A stretch of 32,215 nt of DNA, from the NCBI RefSeq assembly GCF_003660395.1, contig NZ_QXQT01000018.1:1-32215 (forward strand), written 5' to 3'. The number at the start of each line of letters is the position of its first letter. Positions within the stretch are counted from its first letter, which is position 1. Source of the DNA: Helicobacter vulpis. GTDB taxonomy: Bacteria > Campylobacterota > Campylobacteria > Campylobacterales > Helicobacteraceae. This document shows, piece after piece, positions 7,314 through 16,899 of the stretch. Under the pieces are notes generated by a model. That model saw nothing but the letters and a program-made list of their open reading frames with translations. It was not told where the DNA came from and made no database searches. The position numbers were made by a program, and so were the translations under genes.

Positions 7314-8330
7314 ATGAGACTACGCTATTATACAGCCTTTACGTTGCTATTTGTCATTGTGCTGGGCTGGTATGTACACGGCATCGCGCCCGCGCATTTT
7401 ACCCTTCCCATTTCCACAAGCACCCTAGATTTGCCCATTGCGCTTTGGATCGTGGGGGTAGTGGTGTTGTTCTTTGTTTGCACCTTGTTCTTTATGTTAG
7501 TGGGGAGTTTTGCCGGATTCTGCGCACGCTATCACGAACGGCGCGATATGGAAAAATTAGTGCGCCAAATCATGGAACAAGATACCAAGCATAATTTTAG
7601 CAAAGCCAGTTACCATAACGCGCTCTTTGGATCACTCTCTAGAGTTTTGGCGCGCTTCAAACTCCAGGCCGACCCTAACACACCCGAAAGTGGGCATGAA
7701 CAACTCGATCGACTCTTTACCTACTATCAGGATATCAATGAAGAAAAGGCAGTGGATTTGCATAAATACGATTTTTGCCCCCAAAACCCCTTTTACATCC
7801 ATAACCTCCGCAACCAAATCCATCAAGACCTCAAACGCGCTCAGGAGATTCTCAAAAACGAGGCTTTCAGCGCACCTATCAGAAAGCATGCCTTATTGGC
7901 CATCCTTGAACGGGGGTCTAGCAAGGACTTGCTCAAGGCGCTTAAAGAAGCCCAGTCCCTCTTGGATCGCGATATTCTAGCGCGTCTCCTAGATGCGTAT
8001 TTGCACGCTAAAACCCCCCTTAGCCCTGAGGAGATGGCGCGTCTGTGTACTTTAGTGGGCTATGAGAGTCCGGACTACCTGCACTTGGCCAAACAGACTA
8101 AGGCGCTTTTGGCCCCCGATGCGCGTTTTAAATTCTTTGAATTGCTCGCCACGCAGGACGAGCGCGCCGAGAAAGGCTTTTTATACGTCTTGCTGGATTT
8201 AGAGATGATCGATCAGGCTAAGGAGCGTTTGAGCAGCCATCCCAAAGATGAATTTATGATCATCAACGCCTATTTGGAACTCAAAAGCATGGACAAGACC
8301 TACCCTCTAGAAGTGTTCTTTGGGGTGTAA
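7314..8330 (+). CDS. Inner-membrane protein of unknown function
   Basis: A 338-residue protein with two N-terminal membrane spans (about residues 5-25 and 42-68), then a long soluble, charged, helical region to the C-terminus with TPR-like helical pairs (for example around L-L-K-A-L-K-E-A and L-L-D-R-D-I-L-A-R). The two-span topology would put the soluble region in the cytoplasm. It resembles hypothetical proteins next to accD-rlmH in other Helicobacter (from memory). A strong TATAAT and GGAGGA are directly upstream, so it has its own promoter. No function is proposed. Confidence 0.8.
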   Translation: MRLRYYTAFTLLFVIVLGWYVHGIAPAHFTLPISTSTLDLPIALWIVGVVVLFFVCTLFFMLVGSFAGFCARYHERRDMEKLVRQIMEQDTKHNFSKASYHNALFGSLSRVLARFKLQADPNTPESGHEQLDRLFTYYQDINEEKAVDLHKYDFCPQNPFYIHNLRNQIHQDLKRAQEILKNEAFSAPIRKHALLAILERGSSKDLLKALKEAQSLLDRDILARLLDAYLHAKTPLSPEEMARLCTLVGYESPDYLHLAKQTKALLAPDARFKFFELLATQDERAEKGFLYVLLDLEMIDQAKERLSSHPKDEFMIINAYLELKSMDKTYPLEVFFGV

Positions 8331-8357
8331 CTAGGGGTTTTTGCATCACCCTTAGTT
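8329..8357. terminator. Possible bidirectional terminator hairpin
   Basis: Inverted repeat AACTAGGGGT / ACCCTTAGTT forms a 10-pair stem with one G-U pair and a nine-base loop, between the convergent membrane-protein and luxS genes. No long T tract follows on either strand, so an intrinsic terminator is plausible but not certain. Confidence 0.45.
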
Positions 8358-8380
8358 ATCGGCTAGAATCCCCTGTGTTT

Positions 8381-8839
8381 CTAAACCCCCACCTCAGACC
8401 ACTCAGAGCGTTTGGCTAAAAAAGAGCGGGCAAGCTCTTGTGCGCCCTCTAGGGTGTGGCTAGCCGCCCAGCCGCATTGCCTTTCATTGCTTGCGGGCAC
8501 TTCTGTAGCTTGGAGCACATCTTGCATGGTTTGCTCTAAAACCTCTAAAATCTCGGTGTAGTTGTCATGGTTTAACACCATCAAATAAAAGCCCGTCTGG
8601 CATCCCATAGGCGACCAATCCAGCACATAATCGGCGTGGTTGCGAATCAGCTCTGCGACCAGGTGTTCTAAAGAGTGTAGGCTGGGCATATCCATATGTT
8701 CTTGGTTAGGCTGTTTGAGGCGCACATCGTATTTGACAATCACATCTCCATGCGCGCCCCTCTTGCGATCAGCCACACGCACATAAGGGGCTTTGACCTT
8801 GGTGTGATCCAAATTAAAACTCTCCACATTCATTTTCAT
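8381..8839 (-). CDS. luxS: S-ribosylhomocysteine lyase (AI-2 synthase)
   Basis: Cleaves S-ribosylhomocysteine to homocysteine and the precursor of autoinducer-2. The protein starts [12 protein letters not shown] like H. pylori LuxS. The metal motif H-S-L-E-H and the catalytic cysteine in M-G-C-Q-T-G are present, and the end is W-S-E-V-G-V. I chose the start at 8839 because AAGGAG lies nine bases before it; the frame is open further upstream to 8890 but that part has no family similarity. It follows metB closely, forming the order cysK-metB-luxS in which homocysteine from LuxS feeds the other two enzymes. Confidence 0.95.
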   Translation of the reverse strand: MKMNVESFNLDHTKVKAPYVRVADRKRGAHGDVIVKYDVRLKQPNQEHMDMPSLHSLEHLVAELIRNHADYVLDWSPMGCQTGFYLMVLNHDNYTEILEVLEQTMQDVLQATEVPASNERQCGWAASHTLEGAQELARSFLAKRSEWSEVGV

Positions 8840-8886
8840 GGGTAACTCCTTTAGGGTGTGAGCAGACATGGTAGCATAAAGCCCCA

Positions 8887-10964
<2,078 letters not shown>

Positions 10965-10977
10965 TGGCCTCAATCCT

Positions 10978-11032
10978 CTCTTAAGGGTTTAGAAATCTGT
11001 AAGCCTAAGGCTAGTCTCACTTCACTTAAGAG
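10978..11032 (-). promoter_or_regulatory. Inverted repeat in the cysK leader
   Basis: CTCTTAAG at 11032-11025 (minus strand) can pair with CTTAAGAG at 10985-10978, enclosing a smaller AGCC-TTA-GGCT hairpin near 11007. The 3' arm overlaps the first bases of the AGAGGA ribosome binding site of cysK, so folding could hide the start. No known riboswitch class was recognised. Confidence 0.35.
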
Positions 11033-11050
11033 GCGCTTACTGCACCTTTA

Positions 11051-11160
11051 ATTGATGAAAACCCCTGCGTATATTTAGACCCTAAGGGCAAGCTCCAAGT
11101 ATGTAAAGTCTAAAAATGCGCTATGCTTGGCGTTGCAGAAACACTTCACAAAGGAACAAA
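11051..11160 (+). pseudogene. 3' remnant of a secreted-paralog gene
   Basis: Read from 11051 this encodes I-D-E-N-P-C-V-Y-L-D-P-K-G-K-L-Q, the C-terminal motif of the four genes that follow. After a one-base insertion near 11103 it continues S-K-N-A-L-C-L-A-L-Q-K-H. Only this tail survives; no earlier part of the gene is seen upstream, where the cysK leader lies. It marks a further family member that was lost at the left end of the array. Confidence 0.7.
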
Positions 11161-11161
11161 A

Positions 11162-12402
11162 ATGACTCGCTTACTAGGTATCCTTCTACTCATCAGTCCC
11201 CTATGGGCTGTAAGCCCTAATTTGGTCCAGCAAATGCAACAAGCCCGCGCATTAGTGGTTAAAATTTATGAGCAAGATTTTAAAGAGCGTTACACGCGTA
11301 TAAATCAAGACATGAGCTTTTCGCATGCCATGCAAAAAGAAGCACCAACCCTTGTCAAGCACCTGCAAGCCTTTGTTGATCACATCCCGCTTTTACAAGC
11401 CTTCCAGCCCAAAACCCCCAAGCAAGCCCAAATGATCCAAGCGCTCAAAGCCCTTGAGATGTACAACCTTTTTAATTTGTTGTACGACTCCACCCCCGAA
11501 TTTTATTGCAACAACCACATCTCAAAGTGCAAGAAAATGAAGTCTCCCAAGCGTGTTAAGCCCTTTGACGCTAAAAAACACACTTTAGAATTTTTAAGGG
11601 GCACAGAATTGGCCTACGCCCCCTTGATTGAGGCGTATCATCAGGGTTTGGACTTCAGCGATTATCTCTACCATTTGCAGGCATTGCAAGATGATGACTC
11701 GCCGTCCCTTTCTATGTATTGGATGACTATGGACATTCGAGCAGATAGTTTGGACATGATCAAAGGTCCTAAGACCCCGGCCTTGCGCCACTATTTGAGG
11801 ATTTTAAATCCATCGGGACGCACGACGATCACATGGAAGACCTTGGTCTCCTGGTCAAGGATTTTGGCGAAAATAAAGAGTATGGTTACAGAGATTTTTT
11901 GGCCATCCAGATTGTCCGTGCTGTTGGGGGGGTCAAGGTCCAAGATTCAAACGCGTGGATGGCTTATTACCAGGCGCACGATTTTGCCTTCTTAGGGAAC
12001 TTTGCTCATGACAATGCTTATGAAAGTGCCATGGATTTGTATTGGGAGAGTGTTACCCATGTGCATATCACCTTTCCCGATCTCGATGATGATGAGCATT
12101 TAGTTTCTACGCTCAAACCAAAAGTCCCTTTTGCCCAAGCGATGCAGCTAACTCTCACCCAAAACCCCACCATTTGTTTGCAACCCCAGTATTTAGACAA
12201 AGAGTCTAAAGCACTTTGTTTGCAAATCTTCCAACAACACAGCTATGACCCCAAACCCTTACAAAAATACCTAAACTCCCTGCGCCTCATCTCCATTGAC
12301 AACGCCCCCTGTGTGTATCTTAACTCTAAGGACCAACTCCAAGCGTTTAAGTCTGACAACGCGATCTGTTTGGCGTTGCAGAAACACCTAACAAAGGAAT
12401 AA
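11162..12402 (+). pseudogene. Secreted paralog, copy 1, frameshifted
   Basis: Start ATG 11162 with AAGGAA before it. Signal peptide M-T-R-L-L-G-I-L-L-L-I-S-P-L-W-A. Family motifs I-P-L-L-Q-A-F-Q-P-K (near residue 75) and Y-A-P-L-I-E-A then G-L-D (near 155) are in the first frame. The reading frame breaks between about 11766 and 11785, where the sequence appears one base short. The second frame then gives L-A-P-L-F-E-D-F-K and the full C-terminal four-cysteine region ending Q-K-H-L-T-K-E. With one base restored the product would be 413 residues, close to copies 2 and 3. A sequencing error, a true pseudogene and recoding are all possible; I see no strong slippery site, only C4. Function unknown; secreted or periplasmic by its signal peptide. 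Confidence 0.75.
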
Positions 12403-12404
12403 AA

Positions 12405-13595
12405 ATGATCCGCCTACTTTTCTTAGCTCTCTTGGTCGTAACTCTACAAGCTAAAGAAGAGGTAGTAACTATCTTTATCCCAATAAGCACGCTCCAAGAA
12501 TTCCAATTTTTCAGGGCATTTAAGACACTCCACACTTACATGCAAAAATCCTCCACCAAGATAGACGATGACATAGACGACCCCAATAACCCAAACAACT
12601 CAGACACAGCATACCTACCCGCTTTGACTTGGGCGATGCGGCATTATACAAATGCCTCTATTCCCCTAGCTAAAGCTGTGGCTAAGCAAGTCCCCTTGTT
12701 TAAAGAGTTTAAGCCCAAAAACACAAGAGAGGAGCTTTTTTTAGCCCATGTGAGGGATATGGCCATGTTTAACGCCCTAGACCTCATAGTAGTAGATTTG
12801 CTTGAAAAAAAGGAGACATTTATTGCCCGCGAATTTTTACATATCAACGCATGGCTCTATGCCCCGCTTTTCAATGCCCACAAGCTAGGGCTAGATGTGA
12901 TCGCCTATCTTAAACAACTCCATCGTATCTTTTCTAAAAATACGGATTTGCGCCGTATAAACAATATCCGTGATTTTAATCAAGCAAGGATATATGAAGC
13001 AGACAGAAAAAACATTGTCCCCCATAAGCCTTTTAGAAAACACTTAGCCCAAGATATGCATGAAGCGCATATCCCCATGCAAATCTTTGCCCACCATGCA
13101 GACTATAGTTATTGGGTTGCGCTTGTTTTGAACACCATCTTTAAGGGGGGGATAGCTTGGGACCGGGTATCTGACACATGTGTATTTAGGCGCATATTTT
13201 GGGATTTCATGGATAAAAACGCCCAGCGCATAGACCCCGAACATCTCTCTGATCTCTACACAGCACGGGCGATCCCTCTAGAGCGTAACGCCCCTTTTTA
13301 CGATCTCTTAAGAAATGACAACCCCAAGATTTTAAAAGACACACTCAAGGATCACCCCACCATGTGCCTAAGCCCCAAATATTTAAGCGCACAATCCCAG
13401 CAAACCTGCCAACAACTCTTTCAAGCCCAAACCTACAACGCTAAAGACATTCAAGAGCAATTACACCTTGTGCGCCTTGTCTCCATTGATGAGAGTCCCT
13501 GTGTGTATTTAGACCCTAATGATAAGCTCCAAGCGTTTAAGTCTAATAGTGCAATCTGTGTGGCGTTACAAAAACACTTGACAAAGGCATTTTAA
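12405..13595 (+). CDS. Secreted paralog, copy 2, unknown function
   Basis: 396 residues; not recognised as any named family. Signal peptide M-I-R-L-L-F-L-A-L-L-V-V-T-L-Q-A, then a mature protein without membrane spans. Shared motifs: V-P-L-F-K-E-F-K-P-K, Y-A-P-L-F-N-A-H-K then G-L-D, and C-terminally C-x13-C-x30-C-x18-C with the block C-V-Y-L-D-P-N-D-K-L-Q-A-F-K-S. The exact cysteine spacing suggests two disulfides formed in the periplasm. Two bases separate it from the stop of copy 1; its own stop overlaps the start of copy 3 (TAATG). A 56-base stretch (12462-12517) is identical to copy 3. Confidence 0.85.
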   Translation: MIRLLFLALLVVTLQAKEEVVTIFIPISTLQEFQFFRAFKTLHTYMQKSSTKIDDDIDDPNNPNNSDTAYLPALTWAMRHYTNASIPLAKAVAKQVPLFKEFKPKNTREELFLAHVRDMAMFNALDLIVVDLLEKKETFIAREFLHINAWLYAPLFNAHKLGLDVIAYLKQLHRIFSKNTDLRRINNIRDFNQARIYEADRKNIVPHKPFRKHLAQDMHEAHIPMQIFAHHADYSYWVALVLNTIFKGGIAWDRVSDTCVFRRIFWDFMDKNAQRIDPEHLSDLYTARAIPLERNAPFYDLLRNDNPKILKDTLKDHPTMCLSPKYLSAQSQQTCQQLFQAQTYNAKDIQEQLHLVRLVSIDESPCVYLDPNDKLQAFKSNSAICVALQKHLTKAF

Positions 13596-14761
13596 TGATC
13601 CGCTTACTTCTCTTAACTCTCTTGGTGTTAAATTTACAGGCTAAAGAAAATGTAGTAACTATCTTTATCCCAATAAGCACGCTCCAAGAATTCCAATTTT
13701 TCAGGGCGTTTAAGGCGCTCTTTACTTACATGCAAAAATCCTTCGCCAAGATAAAAGATGCGCGCGAAAATGTCCCATTAAATGACAACTACGACTATAC
13801 TCTGGCTCAGATTATGGCAGGTTACACAGATGCCTCCATCCCCCTAGCCAAAGCTGTGGTTAAGCAAGTCCCCTTGTTTAAAGAGTTTAAGCCCAAAAAC
13901 CAAAGAGAAGAGCTTTTTTTAACCCATGTTAAAGATAAGGCCATGTTCCATGCCCTAGACCTCATAAACATGTCGCTTGAAGAAAAGGCTACATCTGTTG
14001 CCCACGAATTTTTACACATCCACACATTGCTCTATGCCCCGCTTTTCAACGCCCAAAGGGCGGGGCTAGATGTGATCGCCTATTTAGAGCAACTCCATCG
14101 CATTTTTTCTAAAAATGTTGATCTGCGTCGTAGGAGAAATATCTTTGTTTTTCATGAAAAAGGGCTATATGAAGAACAAAGAAAAAACATTGTCCACTAT
14201 AAGCCTTTTGGAAAACGCCTTATTCAAGATATGCATGAAGTGGATATGCCCATGGACATCTTCGCCCTTCGTATAGACTATCCTTCTTGGGTTGCGCTCG
14301 TTATGAACACCATCTTTGAGGGGGGGATATCTGCAAACCGGATACCTGACAGACGCACATTTTGGGACTTCATGGATAAAAACGCCCAACGCATAGACCC
14401 CGAACATCTCTTTGATCTCTATCTAGCGCGGGTGTTCCCCCTAAATCGCAACGCCCCCTATTACTACGACAGCTTACAAAATGACGACCCCAAGATTTTA
14501 AAAAACATGCTAAAAGACAACCCCACCATGTGCCTAAGCCCCAAATACTTAAGCCCACAATCTAAGCAAATCTGCCAACAACTCTTTCAAGCCCAAACCT
14601 ACAACGCTAAAGACATCCAAGAGCAATTACACATTGTGCGCCTGATCTCTATTGATGATAGCCCCTGTGTGTATCTAGACCCTAAGGACAAACTCCAAGC
14701 GTTTAAATCTAAAAATGCGCTATGCTTGACATTACAAAAACATTTGAATAAGGAATTTTGA
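13595..14761 (+). CDS. Secreted paralog, copy 3, unknown function
   Basis: 388 residues and the closest relative of copy 2. Signal peptide M-I-R-L-L-L-L-T-L-L-V-L-N-L-Q-A. Motifs V-P-L-F-K-E-F-K-P-K, Y-A-P-L-F-N-A-Q-R then G-L-D, and C-x13-C-x30-C-x18-C are all present. The middle (about residues 170-270), which should form the variable face, differs more between copies 2 and 3 than the ends do. It is translationally coupled on both sides: ATG at 13595 overlaps the previous TAA and its TGA overlaps the next ATG. Confidence 0.85.
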   Translation: MIRLLLLTLLVLNLQAKENVVTIFIPISTLQEFQFFRAFKALFTYMQKSFAKIKDARENVPLNDNYDYTLAQIMAGYTDASIPLAKAVVKQVPLFKEFKPKNQREELFLTHVKDKAMFHALDLINMSLEEKATSVAHEFLHIHTLLYAPLFNAQRAGLDVIAYLEQLHRIFSKNVDLRRRRNIFVFHEKGLYEEQRKNIVHYKPFGKRLIQDMHEVDMPMDIFALRIDYPSWVALVMNTIFEGGISANRIPDRRTFWDFMDKNAQRIDPEHLFDLYLARVFPLNRNAPYYYDSLQNDDPKILKNMLKDNPTMCLSPKYLSPQSKQICQQLFQAQTYNAKDIQEQLHIVRLISIDDSPCVYLDPKDKLQAFKSKNALCLTLQKHLNKEF

Positions 14762-16899
14762 TGGCGCGCTTGTTTATGGCGATCTGTTTGTTTATGGTGT
14801 GCGCGCATGCCCAAAAACCTACCCCCCTGCTTACAGCCCTCCAAACCCTTCAAGAATACATCAAAAACCCACAGGAGAAGGACCCCCTAAAAGCCAGGGA
14901 TATTGAGATGAATCTAGCCCAAAAAGTCCTAGATCAAGTGCCTTTGATTCAAGCCTTCAAGCCCAAAAATGCCCCAGAAGCGCGCTTTTTACAGACACTT
15001 AAAACCCTAGAAACTTTCTATTTGGTGATTTTGATCCAAAATCACATGGAGGAGAAGCGCGAAACCATCGCACAAATGTTTTTAGCCGACCTTAATTTAC
15101 TCTACGCCCCACTTTTTAACGCCCACAAAGCGGGGCTAAACCCTATGGAGTATTTAAACAGTCTTGCTGCAAATTTTGAAGAGGACATGCCCTACCAACT
15201 AGAACGCTGCCAAAATGATTTTGATAGAAGATGTATCAAGCGCGAGGTGAGCAATTACGCAGGTAGCCTAGACTATTATGTGGATTTCAACAAGGAGGGG
15301 ATTTTAGCCCCTTTTATAAGCGATTTGCAGGGGGTGTATCGCCTCTATAATCGTTTTTTAGTGTCTGTCTATAATCATGTGTGGTCTGAAATCACTCTGG
15401 GTTACTGGGATAGACAGCGGATATTCACTGATGTGAGCACCCGTGCGCAGGCATTAGAAGAATTTAAGTCTCTCAAAGTCCTGCATTTGGCGCGCGCGCT
15501 AGATATGAGCACTAATGTAGACGCTTATCTGGATTTGCAAGACATCACCCCCCAACTTTTGCAAGATCGCCCTACCATTTGCCTACACCCCAAGTATTTA
15601 ACCCCCAAACTCCAACAAGAGTGTGTGATTGCGCTTAATTCCCTGCCAAAATACAGCCAGATTTTAAAAACCCAGCTCCAAAACCTGCGCTTGTTTTCTG
15701 TGCATGGTAGCCCATGCGTGTATTTAAACCCACAGGACAGACTTCGGCTATTCTCTTCAAAAAATGCCCTCTGCCAAGCCCTGCAACAACGCTTACAAAA
15801 AGATTTTGACACACATATTTGGCTAAACCCAGTTTTCAGCTACAAGCCTACCCCTCTTGATCATTTGATCCAAACTGCCAAGAAAATAAAAAAGCTCATG
15901 GACAAGGGTAATAATGCGAGTGATCCGGGGCGTGATCTCATCACAAGCGATGTTGTGCTAGACGACCTTCCCACTTTAGAGAAACTAGGCTACAGATTTA
16001 TCAACCAAATCCCTCTTTTGCAAAGATTAAAACCTAGAGACGAGGCAGAAGAGCACTTTATCGCAGAATTAAAAAAATTTGAACTCATGCATCTCTTTAC
16101 CTTGCTCTTTGGCTCGCTTTTAGATGATGAAGGTGAGCATCCAAGACACACCCCTCTTAAGCAGGTGGTGCAGGATTATCTCAAGGTCTTAGATTTCATC
16201 TATGCTCCCTTGATTGACGCGCACCAGCAGGGCATGAATCTCAACACCTATATGAGTGCCCTGCAAGCCCACCCTTTTTACCCCTCCAGCTTTGCAGATT
16301 CGATTTGTTACTTTTTAGAACACGAACAAAAAAGCCCCAAACCCATGTTGCCCGTGCAAGCTTTCTTTAAAGATTTCAAAATTGCGGAGCTGGCGTATAA
16401 ATTAGTCAATCCAGAACTCTCTTACGCCCTCTTGGGCGAATACATTGAGGGGGACTATGCAGAGACTTATGCGATATGGAAATGGCATTTAGGCGATAGT
16501 GATGTCAATCCGATCCTAGATAAGGATGCCTTGATGCGCACCTTTGCTCCCTTCTTTACCCAATATGGGACTCGACTCTTTGAGTTTTTGTTTGAAAGTT
16601 ATTACTATACTTTTGACGATCCCTTCTCTAGCCCAGAGCTAGATATAACGACTTTGCAAAGACACCCCCAACTCTGCCTCAAGCCTAAGTATCTGCGCCA
16701 AAAATTTCAGCAAGCGTGTTTGAATATCTTTAAAGATCGTACCTACAGCCCTAGCGCTTTGCAAACCGCATTGAGTGGTCTTGCCCTCGTGAATATAGAC
16801 AGCACGCCCTGCCTATATCTTAACTCCCAAGACAAACTCCAAGCGTTTAAGTCCGACAATGCGATCTGTTTGGCGTTGCAACAATCAGAAATTTTTTAA
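14761..16899 (+). CDS. Secreted paralog, copy 4, two modules in one protein
   Basis: 712 residues, about twice copies 2 and 3. After the signal peptide (M-A-R-L-F-M-A-I-C-L-F-M-V-C-A-H-A) there are two full family modules, about residues 18-350 and 355-712. Each has the [IV]-P-L-x3-[FL]-x-P-[KR] motif, the Y-A-P-L-[FI]-x-A motif and the C-x13-C-x30-C-x18-C tail. The first module has the more divergent tail (L-R-L-F-S-S); the second has the L-Q-A-F-K-S-D-N-A-I-C tail found in copy 1. Only the first module has a signal peptide, so this looks like a fusion of two tandem genes. The ATG at 14761 overlaps the previous TGA; a TTG at 14758 is less likely. It ends overlapping the convergent gadB stop. 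Confidence 0.85.
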   Translation: MARLFMAICLFMVCAHAQKPTPLLTALQTLQEYIKNPQEKDPLKARDIEMNLAQKVLDQVPLIQAFKPKNAPEARFLQTLKTLETFYLVILIQNHMEEKRETIAQMFLADLNLLYAPLFNAHKAGLNPMEYLNSLAANFEEDMPYQLERCQNDFDRRCIKREVSNYAGSLDYYVDFNKEGILAPFISDLQGVYRLYNRFLVSVYNHVWSEITLGYWDRQRIFTDVSTRAQALEEFKSLKVLHLARALDMSTNVDAYLDLQDITPQLLQDRPTICLHPKYLTPKLQQECVIALNSLPKYSQILKTQLQNLRLFSVHGSPCVYLNPQDRLRLFSSKNALCQALQQRLQKDFDTHIWLNPVFSYKPTPLDHLIQTAKKIKKLMDKGNNASDPGRDLITSDVVLDDLPTLEKLGYRFINQIPLLQRLKPRDEAEEHFIAELKKFELMHLFTLLFGSLLDDEGEHPRHTPLKQVVQDYLKVLDFIYAPLIDAHQQGMNLNTYMSALQAHPFYPSSFADSICYFLEHEQKSPKPMLPVQAFFKDFKIAELAYKLVNPELSYALLGEYIEGDYAETYAIWKWHLGDSDVNPILDKDALMRTFAPFFTQYGTRLFEFLFESYYYTFDDPFSSPELDITTLQRHPQLCLKPKYLRQKFQQACLNIFKDRTYSPSALQTALSGLALVNIDSTPCLYLNSQDKLQAFKSDNAICLALQQSEIF

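Noticed and set aside
11766-11785. Programmed ribosomal frameshifting in copy 1
   Set aside because: No X-XXY-YYZ heptamer, no strong downstream pseudoknot seen, and the other family members need no frameshift.
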